Source of the DNA: Bacteroidales bacterium | GTDB lineage: Bacteria; Bacteroidota; Bacteroidia; Bacteroidales; WRGA01 | DNA length: 11,727 nucleotides | Direction: 5' to 3' | NCBI GenBank assembly: GCA_031279795.1 | Contig: JAITHZ010000356.1 | Span: forward strand, 1 to 11,727 | In this document: positions 6,742 to 11,727 of the stretch, piece after piece | How the letters are laid out: each line of letters begins with the position of its first letter | Numbering within the stretch: the stretch's first letter is position 1 | Program-made: the position numbers and the translations under genes | The notes under the pieces: generated by a model | What the model was told of the DNA's origin: nothing | Database searches by the model: none | The model's input: the letters and a program-made list of their open reading frames with translations, nothing else

Positions 6742-9078
6742 ATGGAAATAGTTCTCGCCATTATCGCAGTTGTTTTTTTTATTTATTTTAAATCTTGCAA
6801 CGACAAAACGCTTGATGCAATCAACGACTTGAAAGGGCAAATAGAATCCCTTCGTCGGAAGTTGCAAGTGGACGGCAAGCTGGAAAAACAGTCTGCATCT
6901 TTTCCGAAAAAATCGGACACAGTTACTGCGCAGCCGTTTATCGAATCCGAAAAGCAACAAGCCGATGTATTGGAATTGCCGCCAAGCCATCAGCCACAAG
7001 CAGCTGTCGTGGAAGAAGTTATTTTTTCCCGTCCCATTGTTCCTTCAGAATTGCAACAGACCAAACCGTCAAAAACTGATATTGAGGATGTTCAGCGAAA
7101 TTCAGGAGAAAGAAAGCAACCTAAAGATGTGGAAAAACTGATCGGCATCAATTTACTGAGTAAAATTGGTATTGTGACGTTGGTGCTTGGAATCGGATAT
7201 TTCGTCAAGTACGCTATCGACAGGGAGTGGATCGGCGAAAATATGCGGGTAGCATTGGGGATTCTGTGCGGCGGCATTATCATTGGCGCAGCCCACAAAC
7301 TGAAAAAAAAATACCGGACATTTTCATCCATTCTCGTTGGCGGAGGTATTTCCGTATTGTATATCACGATTTCGATAGCATTCCACGATTACCGGATTTT
7401 TTCACAAACTCTGGCTTTTGTCTTGCTGATTGTCATTACTGCGCTTTCGGTGTTTCTCGCCTTGTTGTACGAACGGAAAGAGTTGGCGGTTTTTTCTCTG
7501 CTTGGCGGCTTTGCATCACCGATGATGGTCTCTACCGACACTGGGAATTACACGGTACTGTTTTCCTATATCTTTATTCTGAACGCTGGAATGCTTGTAG
7601 TGTCGTTCAAAAAGCAATGGCGAGTTATCGGCACAATCGCCTTCGGGCTGACTCAACTGTTTTTCTGGTCATGGCTGGTTACTTCCTTTACCAGCGAACG
7701 TACTGGAGCTACTATTTTTATCCTGCTCTTTTTCCTGCAATTCTATCTGCTGGCGCTGATTGACCATTACCGAAGCAAAAAGGAAATCAAAGCGTTTCAC
7801 CTGACGATTATTCTCGGAAATAATCTGTCACTCTATGCAGCAGCGCTCGTCATTTTTAGCAATAGTGACATGCATGTAAATGGCTTGATTACCATCAGCA
7901 TGGCCATCTTAAACGCAATCCCGCTGTTGATTCTGCATAGAGACAAAACGATTGACAAACGATTGATACATACACTGATTGCTATCGTGCTGATATTTGT
8001 CGGCCTGGCAGCTCCCGTGCAACTTGATGGATGTGCTATTACCATGTTTTGGGCAGCAGAAAGCGTGCTGCTGCTGTGGCTGTGGCAACAATCGGGCATT
8101 CGGATTTTCAGTATCAGTGTTTTGCTGACAGAATTTCTGGCGTTTACGTCGCTGACGATGGACTGGCAGGCGTTTTACGTGGCAGGTGATGGAGGCCTTT
8201 TACCGCTTGTTTTCAACCGTCCGTTTATTACCGGAATCGTCTTTACGGTAAGCGTTTGGATGAATGCCTGGCTGAGAAGGAAAAGCTCGTTGTCCTTCCC
8301 AGCCGGACTTGGTGGAATGAAAAGAGCGTTTTCTGTCGTTGCTGTCCTGATGCTGTTTTTTACACTTTTTTGGGAACTGCAATATCAGATGAACCGGTTT
8401 TTCCCTGCTCAACTGTATTTCCGATGGCTGATATACGGACTGTATTTTTTTCTGTTTACCGGAACACTTACGGGCATCGCATGGAAACGCACGCGCTGGA
8501 CGAAAACACTCTTTGTATGTACGGTGGCCTTTACGCTGATTTTTCCTGCTGCATATCTGCCGGTTGTTTACCACGTGCGACTTGCAGTGATGTTTGATGC
8601 TCATCTGAACTGGGGACATGTTGCCGTACACTTTCCTGCGCTGTTGAGCCTTGTGCTGTTTTTCGCCTTTCTGATACGAAACAGACACTGTACTGCCAGT
8701 AATTTCGTCTACTGGTTTGTGACCGTTGTAGCAGTCGCCGTACTCAGTATCGAAGCCGACCATCTGATGCTGATGATCTGCTGGCCTGCATATCCGTACC
8801 TGCAACTGCTGGAAATCAGCCATACGATAATTTATCCTGTTTTATGGGGGACTTCTTCGTTTGTTTTGATGATTATCGGAATGAAACGTAAATTGCGTGT
8901 GTTGCGGATTATTTCCCTGTCGCTTTTTGTGCTGATTATTGCCAAACTCTATCTGCACGACATCTGGCAAATGGAACAGGCCGGACGCATTGCTGCCCTG
9001 GTTTTCCTTGGCATGCTGTTTTTGCTGGTTTCGTTTTTGTATCAAAAATTAAAAATATTGCTTCAAAAAGAAAATTAA
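6742..9078 (+). CDS. DUF2339-family polytopic membrane protein
   Basis: This is a 778-residue protein. Residues 1-16 (MEIVLAIIAVVFFIYF) form an N-terminal membrane anchor, ~22-45 a short coiled coil (LDAINDLKGQIESLRRKLQ) and ~46-128 a polar linker rich in Gln, Pro, Lys and Glu. The rest is a run of many hydrophobic helices to the C-terminus. The start of the membrane core carries the family pattern: IGINLLSKIGIVTLVLGIGY at 134-153, VGGGISVLYITISIAFHDY at 199-217 and LLGGFASPMMV at 253-263. Full-length DUF2339 proteins have this same layout of anchor, linker and polytopic core. The function is unknown; these inner-membrane proteins are often suggested to act in envelope or polysaccharide processes without firm proof. 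It sits between a small membrane protein (13-base gap) and a GH28 gene (28-base gap). There is no sign of damage. Confidence 0.88.
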   Translation: MEIVLAIIAVVFFIYFKSCNDKTLDAINDLKGQIESLRRKLQVDGKLEKQSASFPKKSDTVTAQPFIESEKQQADVLELPPSHQPQAAVVEEVIFSRPIVPSELQQTKPSKTDIEDVQRNSGERKQPKDVEKLIGINLLSKIGIVTLVLGIGYFVKYAIDREWIGENMRVALGILCGGIIIGAAHKLKKKYRTFSSILVGGGISVLYITISIAFHDYRIFSQTLAFVLLIVITALSVFLALLYERKELAVFSLLGGFASPMMVSTDTGNYTVLFSYIFILNAGMLVVSFKKQWRVIGTIAFGLTQLFFWSWLVTSFTSERTGATIFILLFFLQFYLLALIDHYRSKKEIKAFHLTIILGNNLSLYAAALVIFSNSDMHVNGLITISMAILNAIPLLILHRDKTIDKRLIHTLIAIVLIFVGLAAPVQLDGCAITMFWAAESVLLLWLWQQSGIRIFSISVLLTEFLAFTSLTMDWQAFYVAGDGGLLPLVFNRPFITGIVFTVSVWMNAWLRRKSSLSFPAGLGGMKRAFSVVAVLMLFFTLFWELQYQMNRFFPAQLYFRWLIYGLYFFLFTGTLTGIAWKRTRWTKTLFVCTVAFTLIFPAAYLPVVYHVRLAVMFDAHLNWGHVAVHFPALLSLVLFFAFLIRNRHCTASNFVYWFVTVVAVAVLSIEADHLMLMICWPAYPYLQLLEISHTIIYPVLWGTSSFVLMIIGMKRKLRVLRIISLSLFVLIIAKLYLHDIWQMEQAGRIAALVFLGMLFLLVSFLYQKLKILLQKEN

Positions 9079-9106
9079 CAATTAATATCATTATATAAAG
9101 ACAATC

Positions 9107-11311
9107 ATGAAATATAAATTTTTCATTCACTGTATTATAATCAACTGGTTTGGAATGTCGATTCAAGCGGCGGAAGGATTTGAGATAAAGTTGTACGAAA
9201 AAGGAAATCAGTCGATTCTGGCACAAAAGACGCATCCCGAAGTGGCTTTTTTGCTTCCGCAAATGGCGGGAAACTTCAAACTGGGATTGATATCAGGAGA
9301 GGAAAGTTGCTGGATGAGCAATATTTCCGGCATAAAAACCGATGTTTCGACGGGGAAAGTCGTTTACGATGTGAAACATACTTGGTTGGCAAATGGAAAG
9401 ATTCGCGTTGAAATGCATTCGTTAAGCGAAACAGCAGGAATTGTTGTACAGCTTGTTCCTGAGAATATTCCTGACAAAGCAGAACTTTTTTGGTCGTTCG
9501 GAGGCGCGAGCGGAAAAACAGCCGAAGAACAGCCGGTTTTGAATCCTGCATTTTGTAAAGACAATGTTTTCAGTATGGAAGGCAATGCTTTTACGTTATA
9601 TTATGGCGAAAGCATGGCGTTGCGCACCATGCAGGCGTGTGTGCCCGAATCCTATATTCGTCTGGCGGATGCAAACCGGCAATCGTCGCCACTGGATTTT
9701 TTAAATTCCGGCAAAAAGACGGATGCGCCCGCACTGGCTGCCAGACTGCCCATAAAAAATGGAAGGGAATACTATTTTTGTTTCTATCGTCAAAATGCTA
9801 AAGCCGATTATAATTATTTCATGATGAAAGAACTTTTTATCAACGGAACAGTTGTTCCCACACCCAAAAAAGAAATCCAGACAAATGGAGAAACTGCCAG
9901 ACAAATTAAAAACGGCGTCGCAAATGTATTGGATTATGGCGCCAGAGGCGATGGAAAAACAATTGACTCCCATGCAATCAACAAAGCCATAGATGCGGTG
10001 GCTTCTCTGGGTGGAGGAACGGTTTATTTGCCTGCCGGAAATTACCTGTCGTATTCCATTCGCTTGAAGAGTCATATCCGTCTTTTTCTGGATGCCGGAG
10101 CAACAATTATTGCAGCTTTTCCTTCGGAAACAGATGGTTACGACGATGCAGAACCAAATGAACATGACCGTTTTCAGGATTTTGGCCACAGCCACTGGAA
10201 AAACAGTCTGTTGTGGGCAATTGGCGAAAATGACATAACAATTTGCGGAGCAGGAACGATTTATGGTGAAGGATTGAGCCGCGAAGAAAGCCGTCTGTCC
10301 GGTGTGGCCAACAAAGCTATCAGCTTGAAAGAGTGTCGGAATATTACATTGCAGGATGTCAAGATGTTGCGATGCGGACATTTTGCTCTTCTGGCAACCG
10401 GCGTGGAAAACATGACTGTCGACAACCTGCTGATTGACACCAACCGTGACGGCCTGGACATTGACTGTTGCCGGAATGTACGGATTTCCAATTGCACGGT
10501 CAACTCGCCATGGGACGATGCCATTGTCCTGAAAGCCAGCTATGGATTAGGTTATTTCAAAGACACCGAAAATGTGACGATAAGCAACTGTTTCGTCAGC
10601 GGCTACGATTACGGAACAGTGGCTGACGGTACTTACCGGCGCGACGAGCCACAAGCTCCCGACCAGGGTTTTACTTGCGGACGGATTAAATTTGGAACCG
10701 AATCCAGTGGCGGATTCAAAAACATAACCATCACCAACTGCATTTTTGAACGTTGCCGCGGACTGGCGCTCGAAACTGTTGATGGCGGCTTTCTGGAGGA
10801 TATTACCATTTCCAATATCACAATGCGCGACATTGTCAATGCACCATTTTTCCTGCGTCTGGGCGCGCGGATGCGCAGTCCCGAAGGAACGCCAGTCGGA
10901 AAAATGCGCCGGATTATGATTGACAACATCAATGTTTTCAATGCCGATTCGCGTTACGCCTCCATTATCAGCGGCATACCCGGACATTGCATTGAAGACG
11001 TCGCCCTGAGCAATATTCGAATTCACTACAAAGGCGGTTACACGGCGAAAGACGCGCAACTCGCACCGCCCGAAAACGAAAAACTCTACCCCGAACCCTG
11101 GATGTTCGGCACAATTCCAGCTTCTGCATTTTTCATCCGTCACGCCAGAAATATCCGGTTTCATCATGTGAATATTGATTTTGAACAGGAAGATTTCCGT
11201 CCGGCTTTCGTACTGGATGACGCTCAGCAGATTGATTTTGAAAAAACGAACGTGAAATTGCCTCCCGGCGTGCTTTTTAAGAATACAGACAGTGCGGATT
11301 TTAACAGATGA
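9107..11311 (+). CDS. Secreted DUF4450-like / GH28 family pectin-type glycoside hydrolase
   Basis: This is a 734-residue protein. The signal peptide (hydrophobic IHCIIINWFGM, likely cut after SIQA) sends it to the periplasm or surface. Residues ~22-255 resemble the DUF4450 region found in Bacteroidetes glycan enzymes (FLLPQMAGNFKLGLISG at 48-64, ELFWSFGGASG at 126-136, RLADANRQSSPLDFL at 185-199). Residues ~272-720 form a GH28-type right-handed beta-helix: VLDYGARGDGKTIDSHAINK at 274-293, NRDGLDID at 446-453, WDDAIVLK at 469-476, and GRIKFGTESSGGFKNITITN at 525-544. The paired Asp (470-471), Asp448 and the RIK triad fit the polygalacturonase active site. The GHG histidine motif of classical polygalacturonases is not seen; the matching stretch reads SGYDYGTVADG. 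This variant appears typical of a Bacteroidetes GH28 subgroup, so the substrate is more likely a rhamnogalacturonan-type or other pectic linkage. The gene has no promoter of its own in the 28-base gap, so it is probably read through from the DUF2339 gene. Confidence 0.87.
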   Translation: MKYKFFIHCIIINWFGMSIQAAEGFEIKLYEKGNQSILAQKTHPEVAFLLPQMAGNFKLGLISGEESCWMSNISGIKTDVSTGKVVYDVKHTWLANGKIRVEMHSLSETAGIVVQLVPENIPDKAELFWSFGGASGKTAEEQPVLNPAFCKDNVFSMEGNAFTLYYGESMALRTMQACVPESYIRLADANRQSSPLDFLNSGKKTDAPALAARLPIKNGREYYFCFYRQNAKADYNYFMMKELFINGTVVPTPKKEIQTNGETARQIKNGVANVLDYGARGDGKTIDSHAINKAIDAVASLGGGTVYLPAGNYLSYSIRLKSHIRLFLDAGATIIAAFPSETDGYDDAEPNEHDRFQDFGHSHWKNSLLWAIGENDITICGAGTIYGEGLSREESRLSGVANKAISLKECRNITLQDVKMLRCGHFALLATGVENMTVDNLLIDTNRDGLDIDCCRNVRISNCTVNSPWDDAIVLKASYGLGYFKDTENVTISNCFVSGYDYGTVADGTYRRDEPQAPDQGFTCGRIKFGTESSGGFKNITITNCIFERCRGLALETVDGGFLEDITISNITMRDIVNAPFFLRLGARMRSPEGTPVGKMRRIMIDNINVFNADSRYASIISGIPGHCIEDVALSNIRIHYKGGYTAKDAQLAPPENEKLYPEPWMFGTIPASAFFIRHARNIRFHHVNIDFEQEDFRPAFVLDDAQQIDFEKTNVKLPPGVLFKNTDSADFNR

Positions 11312-11324
11312 AAACGTCCTTACG

Positions 11325-11336
11325 AATTGATCAATT
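11325..11336. repeat. 12-bp perfect palindrome AATTGATCAATT
   Basis: This perfect dyad starts 13 bases after the GH28 stop and ends 21 bases before the TATCTTTG box, so it covers the place where the -33 element would lie. It could be an operator. It has no T-tract, so it is not a terminator. Confidence 0.35.
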
Positions 11337-11357
11337 ACAAAATTTAAGGTTTATGTT

Positions 11358-11365
11358 TATCTTTG
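11358..11365 (+). promoter_or_regulatory. Bacteroidetes -7 box upstream of hairpin segment
   Basis: TATCTTTG matches TAnnTTTG exactly and equals the box of the strong promoter at 6020. The -33 position reads TTAC (11335-11338), which is weak. A start near 11372 would transcribe the hairpin segment and then run toward the last gene. Confidence 0.5.
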
Positions 11366-11371
11366 CGGCAT

Positions 11372-11515
11372 GTTTAGTGATGCGAAATAAACAAGATATA
11401 ATAGTTTCGGAAAAAAGGACTTTATTAACCGTATGCTAAAGCTTACGGTCGACGCATACGGTCTTCCTCTCCAAGCCCTGCGGGGCTTGCGATTACTCAG
11501 CCTTTTATTCAGAAA
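11372..11515 (+). ncRNA. Possible structured small RNA or leader
   Basis: Downstream of the -7 box, ACCGTATGC (11428-11436) pairs perfectly over 9 bp with GCATACGGT (11454-11462). The core CCGTATGC can instead pair with GCTTACGG (11441-11448) at 7 of 8 positions around a TAAA loop, so the two pairings compete. A second hairpin, CAAGCCC-TGCG-GGGCTTG (11472-11489), is a compact GC-rich stem with a tetraloop, and CCTTTTATT follows about 11 bases later. The stems stand out in AT-rich surroundings and no protein reading explains them. The segment could be a small RNA, an attenuator-type leader of the next gene, or a dispersed palindromic repeat; I do not recognise a known RNA family. The end points are estimates. 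Confidence 0.4.
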
Positions 11516-11624
11516 AATATTGACATGAACTACACAACCATTTTAGCACCTCAATTTAATATTTCGCCATCAAAATGCAAAATCATAGCGCCTCAAACTT
11601 TTTTTGAACCAAAACTATACGAAT

Positions 11625-11655
11625 TTCGTACATTCAAATAATATTCGTACATTTG
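11625..11655 (+). promoter_or_regulatory. Promoter with 10-bp direct repeat before the last gene
   Basis: TACATTTG (11648-11655) matches TAnnTTTG and lies 27 bases before the ATG at 11683; the near -33 element is TTTC (11624-11627). The 10-mer TTCGTACATT occurs at 11625-11634 and again at 11644-11653, exactly 19 bases apart, so one copy covers the -33 region and the other the -7 box. The first copy also overlaps an ACGAA-T-TTCGT dyad. The repeat may simply reflect promoter-like sequence or be a tandem operator. Confidence 0.5.
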
Positions 11656-11682
11656 CGGCGTTTTAGTAAACACAAAGAAGAC

Positions 11683-11727
11683 ATGGAAAATATGATTACA
11701 ATTCAGGATTTGACGAAGCAGTTCCCT
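11683..11727 (+). CDS. Start of an unidentified gene, cut by the window edge
   Basis: Only 15 codons are visible, reading MENMITIQDLTKQFP; an internal Met at codon 4 is an alternative start. A promoter box lies 27 bases upstream and the leader is A-rich, so the start looks real. The residues could be the first beta strand of an ABC-transporter ATPase (MITIQDLTK) or the start of an IS1595-type transposase (DLTKQFP resembles the FPTEE-type opening). The visible part cannot decide between these. Confidence 0.5.
   Translation, partial: MENMITIQDLTKQFP

Larger units (their letters stand above)
11312..11682. other. 371-base non-coding gap with regulatory structure
   Basis: No convincing protein gene lies here. 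From left to right the gap holds a 12-bp palindrome, a promoter box, a hairpin-rich segment and an AT-rich stretch with a diverged repeat TAGC(A/G)CCTCAA (11544-11554 and 11586-11596). A second promoter box then faces the last gene. A 38-codon ORF at 11525-11641 is too weak to call. Confidence 0.6.

Noticed and set aside
8200..8823. Long minus-strand open frame of ~207 codons inside the DUF2339 gene
   Set aside because: It is fully antisense to a well-formed membrane-protein gene, has low-complexity Lys/Gln/Arg content and no recognisable domain, so it is a shadow.
9701..10381. Minus-strand open frame of ~226 codons inside the GH28 gene
   Set aside because: It is antisense to conserved DUF4450-like and GH28 sequence, is Cys- and Ser-rich without motifs, and has no promoter box.
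11380..11439. 19-codon ORF starting just after the TATCTTTG promoter (MRNKQDII...), a possible leader peptide
   Set aside because: It has no clear ribosome-binding context, its end falls inside the first hairpin arm, and ORFs this short are common by chance.
11472..11489. GC-rich hairpin as an intrinsic terminator for the GH28 gene
   Set aside because: The T-rich stretch comes about 13 bases after the stem rather than directly, and a promoter box lies between the GH28 stop and the hairpin.
11525..11641. 38-codon ORF MNYTTILAPQFNISPSKCKI...
   Set aside because: It overlaps the -33 region of the next gene's promoter, has no recognisable family and no clear signal; it is kept only as a remark in the gap description.
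1..11727. CRISPR arrays, tRNA or rRNA genes
   Set aside because: No regularly spaced repeat series, tRNA cloverleaf or rRNA sequence was recognised on either strand.

Overview
The window looks like chromosomal DNA of a Bacteroidales (Bacteroidetes) bacterium, probably a glycan-degrading commensal or environmental relative of Bacteroides, Parabacteroides or Dysgonomonas. The evidence is a SusC/SusD outer-membrane pair, lipoproteins with acidic residues after the lipid-anchored Cys, FAS1 lipoproteins, a DUF2339 membrane protein, a GH28 enzyme, and several promoters of the Bacteroidetes type (TTTG-N19-TAnnTTTG). I cannot assign a species.

Left part, minus strand (1-5714). This is a polysaccharide-utilisation-type cluster read right to left: a SusD-like protein that lacks its N-terminal half (4447-5373), two FAS1-domain lipoproteins (2625-4433 and 860-2575), and the start of a SusC-like TonB-dependent transporter (801 to beyond base 1). 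The order SusD, FAS1, FAS1, SusC is the reverse of the usual SusC-then-SusD. The encoded proteins would sit at the outer membrane, the SusC barrel importing ligands and the lipoproteins binding them at the surface. The substrate cannot be read from this part.

Centre (about 5240-5970). This is a mosaic of gene fragments. On the minus strand a HAD-phosphatase N-terminus (first 21 codons) is joined in frame to an unrelated acidic tail. Its stop codon abuts the start of a second ORF, whose first ~55 codons run in frame into the SusD C-terminal half. On the plus strand a divergent ORF starts like an Hc1/histone-H1-like protein and loses that similarity after about 22 codons. The HAD and Hc1 starts share a short intergenic region with divergent promoters. 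This patch is the most unusual part of the window and may be recombination scar tissue, a captured promoter segment, a phase-variable locus or an assembly chimera.

Right part, plus strand (5997-11311). A good consensus promoter precedes three closely spaced genes: a 217-residue three-helix membrane protein of unknown function, a 778-residue DUF2339 polytopic membrane protein, and a 734-residue secreted protein with a DUF4450-like N-terminal half and a GH28 (polygalacturonase-fold) C-terminal half. The GH28 protein suggests that pectin or rhamnogalacturonan is used.

Right edge (11312-11727). A 371-base gap has a promoter, two GC-rich hairpins that can form alternative pairings, a doubtful 38-codon ORF and a second promoter with a 10-bp direct repeat. 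It ends at the first 15 codons of an unidentified gene.
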